From an uncultured Pseudomonadales bacterium (lineage in GTDB: Bacteria > Pseudomonadota > Gammaproteobacteria > Pseudomonadales > Porticoccaceae): a DNA stretch of 64,000 nt. The stretch is taken from assembly GCA_943846685.1 (NCBI GenBank), contig OX044363.1:1220001-1284000 (forward strand), written 5' to 3'. Position 1 is the first letter of the stretch, and every line of letters begins with the position of its first letter. The notes beneath the pieces are model-generated. The model saw only the letters and a list, made by a program, of their open reading frames with translations. It did not search any database and had not been told where the DNA came from. Shown one piece after another: positions 53,504 to 62,376 of the stretch. Position numbers and translations under genes: made by a program.

Positions 53504-55315
53504 ATGCCAGATTATAAAGTTCCCGTCAGTGACTACCTGTTTCTGTTTAATCAGGTTCTGGATATGCAGAGTAAATATCAGCATATTGAAGGTGGTACAG
53601 AAGCGACGCCAGATATGCTTGAGGCGATTTTTTCCGAAGCCGCCAAATTTTGTGAAAATGAATTGGCACCTATCTACCAGACTGGTGATGAGGGCTGTAC
53701 ATGGAATGATGGGGTAGTAACCACCCCGGCAGGCTTTAAAGAAGCCTATGCGAAATTTATCGAAGCCGGTTGGACTACCTTAACCGGCGATCCTGATTTA
53801 GGTGGCCAAGGGCTGCCTCCCTCGCTAAGTATTGCCGTCAATGAAATGATGACCACCGCCAACTGGGCCTGGGCCATGTACCCGGGTCTTAGTGAAGGCG
53901 CTATAGCGACTCTCGAGACCAGCGGAACTGATCAGCAGAAGCAGGATTATCTGACCAAGCTAATCAGCGGTGTCTGGAGTGGCACCATGTGCCTTACCGA
54001 GCCCCACTGCGGTACCGATTTGGGTCTGATGAAAACTAAAGCGACGCCAAATGATGATGGCAGTTTCAATGTTAATGGCACAAAGATATTTATCAGTGCC
54101 GGCGAACATGATCTCACCGAAAATATTGTCCATATAGTGCTGGCAAAATTACCTGATGCTCCCGTGGGCACCAAAGGTCTTTCACTGTTTATTATCCCCA
54201 AGTTTCTACCCGCCGACGATGGCTCAGTGGGTGAGCGCAATGGCGTTAGATGCGGCTCTATCGAACACAAGATGGGTATCCATGGTAATGGCACCGCCGT
54301 GCTTAACTTTGACGATGCCAAAAGCTTTTTAATTGGCAAGCCCCATGAAGGTCTTGCCGCCATGTTCACCTATATGAATGTGGCGCGTATTGGCACTGCC
54401 AGTCAGGGTTCGGCAGCGGCAGAACGCTCTTATCAGGGGGCATCAGCCTATGCCCGCGAACGTCTGGCGATGCGTTCTATCTCTGGGGTTAAAAACCCTG
54501 ATGGCCCAGCCGATGCAATTATTGAGCATCCAGATGTGCGTCGTATGCTGTTGACCCAGCGAGTGATTGCCGAGGGTGGCCGTGCCATGGTGGCCTACGC
54601 AAGTCAATTCGCCGATCTCTACAATGCCGGTAAAACGGCTCAGGCCCGTGAGGCCGCGGAAGCACGTCTGGGTTTTTGTACGCCAATTCTTAAAGGCTTT
54701 ATTACCGAGCTCGGTGTCGAGGCTGCCAATCACGGTGTTCAGGTATTTGGTGGACATGGTTATATTAAAGAGTGGGGCATGGAGCAGATTCTGCGCGATA
54801 GCCGTATTGCGACACTCTATGAGGGCACTACCGGTATTCAGGCGCTGGATCTGGTTGGCCGAAAAGTACTGCTAGATAAATTAAACCAGCTAAATATTTT
54901 TACTGGCGAGATGTTTAAATTTGCCGGTCAGTTTTTACCCTGGAAGGCTGCGGGTAAGAATAAAGTCCTTCGCAAGCAGGCCTGGAAGGTCACCAAGTTG
55001 GCAATCAAGTGGCGCTATCTGGCTCTGCGGCTGGGAATGCGAGCGAAAAACAACCCGGATAATGTCGGTGCCGCGTCAGTCGATTTTCTAATGTTCTCCG
55101 GTTACGCCTATATGGCCTTTATGTGGCTGCAGATGAGTGCCGCTGCCCACCATCAGATGCAGGCCGGTGAGGGGGATAAAACATTCCTCGAAGCCAAGCT
55201 TCACACTGCCGAGTTTTTCTTTGAGCGTATTCTGCCCCGGGCAAATGCTCATGCTAAAACCATGGGTGCCAATATAGAGAGTGTTATGGCGATGCCTACC
55301 AGCTATTTCGAATAG
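53504..55315 (+). CDS. Acyl-CoA dehydrogenase (large C-terminal-extended type)
   Basis: 603-residue FAD-dependent acyl-CoA dehydrogenase. Blocks: MCLTEPHCGTDLGLMKTKA (about 159-177), the FAD motif, and RIATLYEGTTGIQALDL near residue 440 with the catalytic Glu of YEGTTGIQ. The extra C-terminal helical region (about 465-603) is typical of the ~600-residue long-chain group used in marine fatty-acid or amino-acid-derived oxidation. Full length, intact; likely acts with the MaoC-type hydratase upstream. Confidence 0.93.
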   Translation: MPDYKVPVSDYLFLFNQVLDMQSKYQHIEGGTEATPDMLEAIFSEAAKFCENELAPIYQTGDEGCTWNDGVVTTPAGFKEAYAKFIEAGWTTLTGDPDLGGQGLPPSLSIAVNEMMTTANWAWAMYPGLSEGAIATLETSGTDQQKQDYLTKLISGVWSGTMCLTEPHCGTDLGLMKTKATPNDDGSFNVNGTKIFISAGEHDLTENIVHIVLAKLPDAPVGTKGLSLFIIPKFLPADDGSVGERNGVRCGSIEHKMGIHGNGTAVLNFDDAKSFLIGKPHEGLAAMFTYMNVARIGTASQGSAAAERSYQGASAYARERLAMRSISGVKNPDGPADAIIEHPDVRRMLLTQRVIAEGGRAMVAYASQFADLYNAGKTAQAREAAEARLGFCTPILKGFITELGVEAANHGVQVFGGHGYIKEWGMEQILRDSRIATLYEGTTGIQALDLVGRKVLLDKLNQLNIFTGEMFKFAGQFLPWKAAGKNKVLRKQAWKVTKLAIKWRYLALRLGMRAKNNPDNVGAASVDFLMFSGYAYMAFMWLQMSAAAHHQMQAGEGDKTFLEAKLHTAEFFFERILPRANAHAKTMGANIESVMAMPTSYFE

Positions 55316-55339
55316 CTTCTTGCGCCTAACGCTTGCCTT

Positions 55340-55369
55340 AAACCCTATGTTAACAACATAGGGTTTTTT
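55340..55369 (+). terminator. Intrinsic terminator after the acyl-CoA dehydrogenase gene
   Basis: AAACCCTATGTT pairs perfectly with AACATAGGGTTT (12 bp, AAC loop), followed by T residues. Confidence 0.85.
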
Positions 55370-55508
55370 ATTGCCGGTGCATAAATTATTTGGTGCGATG
55401 CAATTTTAAGCATGACTGTCTGGACGGAATTCTATGTGGACAGCCTATAGTCCCATTGCTATGGTCGATTCGATTAACAGCCTATAAAAAAGCAACAAGG
55501 AGAGAGCC

Positions 55509-56177
55509 ATGGAATTTGCCGATGCGGTCCACGCCAGACATTCTTACCGAGGGTTTTTACCCAAAGCCGTTGATAAAAACACCTTGAAGGGGGTTTTTGA
55601 ACTGGCCAACTGGGCGCCGTCCAACTGCAATGTTCAGCCCTGGCATGTGCATGTGGCCTCGGGTGAAGCCTGCAATCGTCTCCGCGAAAAAATGAAAGCC
55701 GCTGCAGTGGAAAACCCCAATGGTAATTCCGATTTTCCATGGCAGGGGAAATTTACTGGTCCCTATCGCGAGCGCCAGATCTGTTCTGCATTGGGGCTCT
55801 GGGAGTATCAGGGAGTCACCCGCGAAGATCGTGAAAAGCGCGCCTGGTCATGGATGCGCAACTTTGAGTTTTTTGATGCACCCCATGTGGCATTTATTTT
55901 TGTCACTGATGAATTCCCCGAGACTATACGCCTTGCTGCCGATGTGGGTATGTATGCCCAGACATTGATGCTGTCGCTTGCCAATGCCGGTATAGGTTCC
56001 TGCCCCCAGACATCGATTAGCTGTTTTCCGGATTTGGTGCGCGAAGAGTTGGGTATAGAGAGTCAGTTTAAATTATTGATGGGGCTGTCATTTGGCTATA
56101 TTGATCAGTCTAATGCTGCCAATAATTTCCGCACTGAGCGTGCCGCTCTGGAAGATACCACGGTGTTTCATAGCTAG
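55509..56177 (+). CDS. Nitroreductase-family protein
   Basis: 222-residue FMN-dependent oxidoreductase. Signatures: ARHSYRGFLPKAV (FMN phosphate-binding R-x-S-x-R), WAPSNCNVQPWHVHV (about 36-50), ADVGMYAQTLMLSLANAGIG and CPQTSISCFPD. It forms homodimers in the family and reduces nitro or quinone compounds; natural substrate unknown. AAGGAGAG precedes the ATG. The end overlaps the convergent diguanylate cyclase gene by 4 bp. Confidence 0.9.
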   Translation: MEFADAVHARHSYRGFLPKAVDKNTLKGVFELANWAPSNCNVQPWHVHVASGEACNRLREKMKAAAVENPNGNSDFPWQGKFTGPYRERQICSALGLWEYQGVTREDREKRAWSWMRNFEFFDAPHVAFIFVTDEFPETIRLAADVGMYAQTLMLSLANAGIGSCPQTSISCFPDLVREELGIESQFKLLMGLSFGYIDQSNAANNFRTERAALEDTTVFHS

Positions 56178-57418
56178 GCCGCCTGCACCCGATTGCGACC
56201 TCTAGCCTTGGCGCGGTAGAGCGCTTTGTCGGCGCTTTTCAGTACCTGATCAAAATGCCCACTGTCGTCACTGCTGGCAACCCCTATGCTAACGGTTAGG
56301 CGCAGGTCGCCATTGCGACGGCTGGCACCGCGACGTTTTTCACCCTGTTTCGAGGCCCTGGGGCGATGCTTTTTATCGCGAATAACCATATCGTAATTGG
56401 CAATTGCCTGACGTATCTTCTCCAGAGTATCTATTACTTCCTGTGTGGATTTACCCTTAAATAACAGGCAGAACTCCTCGCCACCATAGCGAAAAGGTTT
56501 TGCCCCATCGGCGGTTTTACGCAGTAATCCAGCAATCACCCGAAGTGCCTGATCACCGAGATCGTGGCCGTACTGGTCATTAATCTTTTTAAAATAATCC
56601 GCATCGACCATCGCCACAGCGTAGCTGCCACGAAGATTTTTAGCACTCTGTTTTAGTGCCCGGCGGTTGCCTATCTGAGTGAGCTCATCGCGATAGCCAA
56701 TACTCAGCAGACTGATAATTAAATTAATACTCAGTAATACGCCGATAGCGGAAAACATAAACGCCGAAATATGGTTTAGATGAATCCAGCCAAAGGTACT
56801 GTAGGTGATTAGCGAACAGCCAAGTAGGGAACTCTCTATGGTCTGTTGCCGATATATACACAGGCTAAGACAGGCACCAAAAACCATCAGGTAGAGAGCG
56901 GTAGAGAGGGTTGGCAGATGGCTGCCAAACACCGGATTGCCAAGGGCTTGCTGCGCTGAGGCGAGAAACAGTTGGCTATCAAAGGCCAGTAGTCGCGCCA
57001 GTAGAATAATAATCACCGGTGCCAGAGCAATGGCCGCCAGCCCCAGCGGTTGTCGGTAACTCTGTTCCGGCATAAAGGCATAGGCAAAGATCAAGCAGGG
57101 TAGCCATAGATTGAGAAGATAATAGATCTGCCCGGCAGGCTGAGTTTCCAGTGGTACCTGAAGCTGAGTTTGAACTAGCCAGTAGGCGCAGAGCATACAG
57201 AGGCTAATACCAGCTTCCACCGCATGCTCACTCAACAGCGCCAGCAGTGCGGTTAGGGCGAGCAGAATATAGGGAAGATTTAGCAGTAGAAAGGTTAGCT
57301 CTTCAGTGGGATTGTTGAGGCCGTGGCTGATAAACCAATTGCGCAATATCAGTGCGCTTGCAAAGCAGACTGCGGGTATAGCCAAGCGCATAAATATAGG
57401 AGACATGGATTGCGGCAT
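56174..57418 (-). CDS. Membrane diguanylate cyclase (GGDEF)
   Basis: About 414-residue inner-membrane protein: seven or eight hydrophobic helices (about 8-225) as sensor, then a GGDEF domain (about 240-412) with catalytic GGEEF in FRYGGEEFCLLF, so it should make c-di-GMP. A basic loop (KKHRPRASKQGEKRRGASRR) is inserted before the LTVSIGVA strand; similar inserts occur in other gammaproteobacterial cyclases. No RxxD product-inhibition site was clearly seen. Start at 57418 because AAGGA precedes it; an upstream GTG (57505) is less likely. Could feed the LapD-type system, but the local LapD has lost its c-di-GMP-binding domain. Confidence 0.88.
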   Translation of the reverse strand: MPQSMSPIFMRLAIPAVCFASALILRNWFISHGLNNPTEELTFLLLNLPYILLALTALLALLSEHAVEAGISLCMLCAYWLVQTQLQVPLETQPAGQIYYLLNLWLPCLIFAYAFMPEQSYRQPLGLAAIALAPVIIILLARLLAFDSQLFLASAQQALGNPVFGSHLPTLSTALYLMVFGACLSLCIYRQQTIESSLLGCSLITYSTFGWIHLNHISAFMFSAIGVLLSINLIISLLSIGYRDELTQIGNRRALKQSAKNLRGSYAVAMVDADYFKKINDQYGHDLGDQALRVIAGLLRKTADGAKPFRYGGEEFCLLFKGKSTQEVIDTLEKIRQAIANYDMVIRDKKHRPRASKQGEKRRGASRRNGDLRLTVSIGVASSDDSGHFDQVLKSADKALYRAKARGRNRVQAA

Positions 57419-57517
57419 TATTCCTTGTAGAGTGCTTCCTTGTAGGGGCTTCCCTATAAAGTGCTGTACTCCCTTTATAGTAGCAAAGCTCGCCGCAATC
57501 GCCACAGAGGATGCTTT

Positions 57518-58303
57518 TTACCCGTAGAGAATCTGCGCCACCCCGGCAACACTGGCGGTTAACAGCACGCCACCGAGGATTTGATAGAAGCGGGCATTGC
57601 TCTGCTGCAGCAGCTGTTGATGAAATCGCAGGCCAATAAAATGTCCAATAGCGGCAAAGGGCAGCAGCCAGAGTGCCGCGGCAAACTGCAGATCGACACC
57701 GGCATAGGCAAAGGCAGCTAATTTAATACTGACCAGTACCGTCCACAGTACAAATAGGGTATTGCGAAACTCATGGGATTTTATATGGCGCATGGCCACG
57801 GCTATAACCAGTGGCCCACCAATAAGCGAGGTACCACTGATATAGGCACCGAGAACCAAGAACAGCATATCCAGAGCGCGGCTATTGCTCTGAAGGGGGC
57901 GACCGATAATATAGGTTATCGAGTAGGCACCGATTAAAACGAAAATAATGCAGTTCATTAAATCCGACGGCAGTATCAGCAGGCCAACAACCCCGGCTAA
58001 TTTGGGGATAATCATAATCAGCAGTGCGTAGCGTACAAAGCGCCAGTTAACGGTCGGTAGCGGTTGCTGATCGGTTTTATCTAATGACTGCTTTGAGGTA
58101 CCTATTTTCGGTAGCAGGGTCAGCGAGGCAAAAAATAATAAATGTATAGAGATAATCGGCAGAAAAAACAGCGGGTCATTGTGAATCAGCAATAAAAACG
58201 GGATGGTAAACAGCGCCCCGCCAAAGCCGAGCCCGGAGCGAACAAAGCCGCTCCATATAAACACCAGAACAATAAGCAGGTATTGCTGCCAGACAAGCTC
58301 CAT
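57518..58303 (-). CDS. TauE/SafE-family permease
   Basis: 261-residue inner-membrane protein with about eight helices. Family landmarks are VFIWSGFVRSGLGFGGALFT near the N-terminus and SGTSLIGGPLVIAVAMRHIK in the second half. Such proteins carry sulfite, sulfoacetate or related anions; substrate here is unknown. The ATG overlaps the stop of the FKBP gene, so the two are likely cotranscribed. Confidence 0.88.
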   Translation of the reverse strand: MELVWQQYLLIVLVFIWSGFVRSGLGFGGALFTIPFLLLIHNDPLFFLPIISIHLLFFASLTLLPKIGTSKQSLDKTDQQPLPTVNWRFVRYALLIMIIPKLAGVVGLLILPSDLMNCIIFVLIGAYSITYIIGRPLQSNSRALDMLFLVLGAYISGTSLIGGPLVIAVAMRHIKSHEFRNTLFVLWTVLVSIKLAAFAYAGVDLQFAAALWLLPFAAIGHFIGLRFHQQLLQQSNARFYQILGGVLLTASVAGVAQILYG

Positions 58304-58808
58304 CAGTTGTCGCAGCTAGCGCAGCCACCACAGTCACCGTTGCCATTAACACGACCCTGGGAGACTTCCTCCTCCGTGGCGGCGCGGATATTGAGAATCT
58401 CTACATCAAAGTGAAGGTTCTTACCCGCCAGTGGATGGTTCATGTCGACATCCGCATTAAATTTTCCGACCTTGATAATAGTCCCCGGTTTTACCCCGTT
58501 GTCAGTATTTACATTAATGCTCTGGCCAGCGCTTAACCGGCCTTCATGTTTGAGATATTTGGTTGGAATACGCTGAGTATTATTCACATTGCGCAGTCCA
58601 TAGCCCTCTGCAGGCATTACCATAAAAGCTGCGTTTTTCACCGACTTCAGCGTCCTTAATCGCCAGCTCAAAGCCGCGAATCATCTGACGGTGCCCGTGC
58701 AGATAAACCATTGGCTGATCATTTTCGTAAGTTTTATCGAGAATGGCTCTCATTATCATCTTTAAGCTGATAGTGAAGGGTGATAACGTGGTTGTGGCTG
58801 ACCTGCAT
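58303..58808 (-). pseudogene. SlyD-like FKBP peptidyl-prolyl isomerase, two frameshifts
   Basis: The C-terminal frame (58303-58671) gives MPAEGYGLRNVNNTQRIPTK, the SlyD insert-in-flap region and a Cys/Gly/Asp tail (GDCGGCASCDN) like a metal-binding SlyD tail. Upstream frames supply the missing FKBP part: MQVSHNHVITLHYQLKDDNE from the ATG at 58808, then ILDKTYENDQPMVYLHGHRQ and RGFELAIKDAEVGEK. Joining them needs one base removed near 58744-58752 and one in the A run at 58624-58627 (T run on the coding strand). So an intact gene of about 168 codons is broken twice, unless the sequence is wrong. Confidence 0.8.
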
Positions 58809-59066
58809 AGTCTGTTCCTGATGGCGGTAAATGACAGGCCGGCGATTTTACCCTAAGTGGACACTGGGTACATAAATCAATTACGTCCTGCTGGTTCAGA
58901 AACGTCACCCTAGCCCAGGCTGGGGCCAGTTTAAGATCGAAAAAACATAGAAAGATGGTTAAAACAAGAGGAACCCCAGCCATGTCATCGGCTCGCAACG
59001 ACAATAGACCCAATAGGACAACAGACCGACACACAGTCAGATCGATCACAGCACCAGTTCGGCTCA

Positions 59067-59630
59067 ATGTTTGGCGATGATGTTGAACCTCTTAAGGGCA
59101 AAGGTGCCGCCTTTGTACCCAAGTCTGCCGAAGTTACCCCCGGTGTTATAGCCCGTCGCAAAGCCGCGCAGTTGGAAATGCAGGCCGATGGCAACTTCCT
59201 CGATCCCGACAGTATTATCACTCAGGTCGCAGCGCTGGATCCTCTCGAATTTTCTCGCCCCGGTGTTCAGCATGGCGTGTATAAAAACCTGCGTATGGGC
59301 AAATATGAAATCCAATCGCGACTCGACCTGCATCGCCACAATGTAGAGCAGGCGCGCACAGCCCTTTGGCGTTTTGTCGATGACTGTCAAAAGCATGGGG
59401 TGCGCTGCGCCCTGATTACCCACGGCAAAGGTGAGGGCCGCGAACGACCGGCAATCCTAAAGAGCTGTGTTAATCACTGGCTGAAACAGTTTGATCAGGT
59501 GCTCGCCTTTCACACCGCACAGAAGCATCACGGTGGTCTAGGTGCGACCTATGTGTTGGTTAAGAAAAGCAGCGCTGCGCGCCAGAATACCAGTGAAAAA
59601 CTTGAGCAGGCGCGTCGTACCAAGCGTTAA
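59067..59630 (+). CDS. Smr-domain endonuclease-like protein (SmrA type)
   Basis: 187-residue protein with a C-terminal Smr domain (about 85-175): SRLDLHRHNVEQARTALWRF has the LDLHG-like motif (here LDLHR), CALITHGKGEGRERPAILKS the second conserved block, and HHGGLGATYV the last. The family cleaves or processes nucleic acid. Upstream of the chosen ATG the frame stays open without a start (reading QFGS just before MFGDD), and this resembles the SmrA N-terminus; a separate frame from an ATG at 58981 (MSSARNDNRPN...) may be the true start after another frameshift. Confidence 0.8.
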   Translation: MFGDDVEPLKGKGAAFVPKSAEVTPGVIARRKAAQLEMQADGNFLDPDSIITQVAALDPLEFSRPGVQHGVYKNLRMGKYEIQSRLDLHRHNVEQARTALWRFVDDCQKHGVRCALITHGKGEGRERPAILKSCVNHWLKQFDQVLAFHTAQKHHGGLGATYVLVKKSSAARQNTSEKLEQARRTKR

Positions 59631-59764
59631 TCTGCAACTCTGTTATCCAGTTCTCTAAATATAAATTAAAAGTCCGCCACAGGGCTTTTTTGTAAGCTCT
59701 GTATATGATCCTTTTGCCGATATAGGGCGTAACAACAGAAGAATAAAAGCAATGGGGTCAACGG

Positions 59765-60298
59765 ATGAATCTAATTCTTAATTTTGGTGTTTTTCATATA
59801 GGCTGGTTAGCCTGTGTGATCGGTGCCGCCAGCAATATGTCGCTGCTCGGTTCATCTATGGCGGTTTTGTTGATCGCAGTTCACCTCTACAGAGTGGCAA
59901 ACTTCCGTGCAGAGTTATATCTGGTTCTGGCCGCTGTGATAATTGGATTTTCTTGGGAAACCCTGTTGCTGTCTCAGCAGTGGCTGGCTTATGCCGGAGC
60001 CTCTCTGGGTAGCAGCCTAGCACCTTACTGGCTAGTTGTGATGTGGGCACTGTTTGCAACAACCATCAATGTCTCCATGGCCTGGATGAAGGGCCGTTGG
60101 CTGTTGGCCGTGGCGATGGGTGCGGTATTTGGCCCCATGGCATTTATTGCTGGAGAAAAGTTGGGCGCGGTTGAATTTCTCGATAACCAGCGCGCCTTAA
60201 TCGCACTATCATTGGGCTGGGCAATACTGATGCCCCTAATCCTCTGGGTAGCAGAAATAATTAATGGCTCGGGCCAAATTGAGGGAGAAGCTCAATGA
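59765..60298 (+). CDS. DUF2878 membrane protein
   Basis: 177-residue inner-membrane protein with about five helices. The N-terminal NFGVFHIGWLACVIGAASNM and the SWETLLLS motif are typical of DUF2878 proteins, which are usually encoded next to DUF1295, lipocalin and FAD-oxidase genes as here. Function unknown. It starts an operon whose next ATG overlaps its stop by 4 bp. Confidence 0.82.
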   Translation: MNLILNFGVFHIGWLACVIGAASNMSLLGSSMAVLLIAVHLYRVANFRAELYLVLAAVIIGFSWETLLLSQQWLAYAGASLGSSLAPYWLVVMWALFATTINVSMAWMKGRWLLAVAMGAVFGPMAFIAGEKLGAVEFLDNQRALIALSLGWAILMPLILWVAEIINGSGQIEGEAQ

Positions 60299-61119
60299 AT
60301 TTACTACTAAGTATTAATCTGGAACTGATGTTGCAGGCACTGCCGGTACTGTTCCTGATTGCCGTTACCACCTGGCTTATCAGTCTGGCGATTGATGATG
60401 TCAGCATAGTCGACTATATTTGGTCGCTGTTATCACTGGCCGCAGCCGCTACCTACGCCTATCACACCGGTATTGAAAGCACGGTCAGTCTGGTGATGTT
60501 ACTCATGGTTACCCTCTGGGCGCTTCGCTTGACCTACTTCTTGATGAAGCGTGGCCGCAATCAGCCTGAAGATCGTCGCTATCAGGTTATCCGCGAGCGC
60601 AACTCACCAAATTTTGGCCTTAAAAGCCTCTACTTAATCTTTATATTTCAGGGTCTAATCGCCTGGATAATCAGTGTTATCTTTGTACCCGTATTCGACG
60701 CTGGGGCGACTGCGGAGACCGCGCTAACCTGGAGTCTCTGGCACAGCGCAGGTGTTGCCCTATGGCTATTTGGCTTTCTATTTGAGAGCGTCGCAGACAA
60801 TCAGTTACACGCCTTTAATCAGCAGGTGGTACAGGATCAAAAAACCTTGAACACTGGGCTTTGGCGCTACTGTCGCCACCCCAATTACTTTGGTGAGTTT
60901 TGCGTCTGGTGGGCCTGGTTTATCTTTGCCATTCCAACCGCTTCGGTGTGGATATTAGTGGCGCCGCTGGTAATGAGCTTTTTGCTGATGAAATTTTCCG
61001 GGGTTGGCAATATGGAAGTTGGTATCACCTCACGCAGACCTGATTATCAGGCCTATATAGATTCCACTAATACCTTCTTCCCTTGGAAGCCACGTAAGCA
61101 AGTTGTTGTGGAAATATAG
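60295..61119 (+). CDS. DUF1295 protein (steroid 5-alpha-reductase/ICMT-like fold)
   Basis: 274-residue inner-membrane protein with about seven helices. The C-terminal GLWRYCRHPNYFGEFCVWWA (about 197-216) is the signature of the DUF1295/ICMT/ERG24-like membrane enzymes, and FGFLFESVADNQ precedes it. Such enzymes reduce double bonds or methylate lipids; here the substrate is presumably a membrane lipid or fatty acyl group, which is inferred from the neighbours. Intact. Confidence 0.87.
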   Translation: MNLLLSINLELMLQALPVLFLIAVTTWLISLAIDDVSIVDYIWSLLSLAAAATYAYHTGIESTVSLVMLLMVTLWALRLTYFLMKRGRNQPEDRRYQVIRERNSPNFGLKSLYLIFIFQGLIAWIISVIFVPVFDAGATAETALTWSLWHSAGVALWLFGFLFESVADNQLHAFNQQVVQDQKTLNTGLWRYCRHPNYFGEFCVWWAWFIFAIPTASVWILVAPLVMSFLLMKFSGVGNMEVGITSRRPDYQAYIDSTNTFFPWKPRKQVVVEI

Positions 61120-61138
61120 TTATGAATGGAGTAGCTCA

Positions 61139-61795
61139 GTGATTGGCTTTCTAACTGGCGCACTTTTATTGCTGTTAACTCAGAGTAGCGCTGCCTTAGG
61201 TGTGCCAGTTGAACCTATTGAGACAAACCTCGATTTCAAAGTATTTATCAACGATCGAGAAGTCGGCAGTCACAATTTCCGCCTGTTCGAGCAGGGTGAA
61301 AATCTTCAAGTCTCCTCGACCATGCATCTGGACTTTAAGGTGCTATTAATCAAAAAAATAAAATACCACCATCAGGCCGAAGAAGTCTGGCAGGGCGGTT
61401 GTCTGGTCTCATTAAAAAGCCAAACCCTCAAACAGGGTAAAACCTTTACCGTCAATGCCAGTTCCAGTTCCGAGGGTCTTTTAGTGGCCAACGCAGAGGG
61501 TTCACGGACCATTGATGGCTGTGCCAGAGGCTTTGCCTATTGGAATCCGCGGTTTCTAGAGGCCGATTTTCTTCTCAATGCGGAATCTGGTGAGTACCTG
61601 CCCGTTGAGATCAGTACCAGCCTTTCTGAGCAAAACAATATCACCCATATGCTGATCGCTGGCCCCCAGGCCGATGTGCGCTTGCAGTACGATGCTGCGG
61701 GTAACTGGCTATCGCTGGAATCAGAGTTACAGATCGGTGGGTTAATTCGCTATCAGCGAGTTATGCATAATCTCGCACCGCACACAGGGCAATAA
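61139..61795 (+). CDS. DUF6134-type secreted protein
   Basis: About 218 residues from a GTG with GGAG eight bases upstream; the frame continues 12 codons further from a TTG but lacks a site. Signal peptide (VIGFLTGALLLLLTQSSAAL) then a beta-rich body with KVFINDREVGSHNFRLFEQG and CARGFAYWNPRFLEADFLL. These blocks occur in the family found in lipocalin/FAD-oxidase gene clusters. Probably periplasmic. Function unknown. Confidence 0.75.
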   Translation: MIGFLTGALLLLLTQSSAALGVPVEPIETNLDFKVFINDREVGSHNFRLFEQGENLQVSSTMHLDFKVLLIKKIKYHHQAEEVWQGGCLVSLKSQTLKQGKTFTVNASSSSEGLLVANAEGSRTIDGCARGFAYWNPRFLEADFLLNAESGEYLPVEISTSLSEQNNITHMLIAGPQADVRLQYDAAGNWLSLESELQIGGLIRYQRVMHNLAPHTGQ

Positions 61796-61797
61796 CG

Positions 61798-62334
61798 ATG
61801 AAAAAGATTAAATTGACTCTCTTGGCCGCGATGGTTTGTTTGCTGGCAAGCTGCAATTCTCAGCCTCCTATGGCCACAGTTAAATATGTTGATATAGAGC
61901 GCTTTATGGGTGACTGGTATGTGATTGCCAATATCCCCACCTTTGTTGAGAAGGGCGCACACAATCCCATCGAGTCCTATCGCCTAGATGCCGATGGTAC
62001 GATTGCCACCACTTTTACTTTTAATGCTGATGCTTTTGATGGCGAGAAAAAAACCTACCAGCCCCGCGGCTTTATCAAAAATACCCAGACCAATGCGGAA
62101 TGGGGTATGCAGTTTTTATGGCCGATTAAAGCGGACTACCGCATCGTCTATTTGGATGCGGACTATCAATACACGGTGATTGGTCGCAACAACCGCGACT
62201 ATGTGTGGATAATGGCCCGCAGCCCGCAAATACCTGCGCAGAAATACACAGAATTAGAGCACTTCGTGGCTAGTCTCGGCTACAATCCCCAGCTATTGGA
62301 AAAGGCCCCTCACCAGATACTGGGCTCCGAATAA
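61798..62334 (+). CDS. blc: Bacterial lipocalin (Blc-like lipoprotein)
   Basis: 178-residue outer-membrane-type lipoprotein: signal peptide with lipobox LLASC (Cys about 19), lipocalin motif 1 as GDWYVIANIPTF (G-x-W), and later WIMARSPQIP (motif 3 region) with a C-terminal helix LEHFVASLGY. Binds fatty acids or lysophospholipids in the family. It lies 2 bp after the DUF6134 gene, in the lipid-related operon. Confidence 0.9.
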   Translation: MKKIKLTLLAAMVCLLASCNSQPPMATVKYVDIERFMGDWYVIANIPTFVEKGAHNPIESYRLDADGTIATTFTFNADAFDGEKKTYQPRGFIKNTQTNAEWGMQFLWPIKADYRIVYLDADYQYTVIGRNNRDYVWIMARSPQIPAQKYTELEHFVASLGYNPQLLEKAPHQILGSE

Positions 62335-62376
62335 AAGTAAAAAATAACAATAAAAATACAGGCAAAAAATAACAAT

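Noticed and set aside
56174..57418. LapD partner or degenerate GGDEF.
   Set aside because: The GGEEF site is intact and there is no EAL domain; it is an ordinary membrane diguanylate cyclase.
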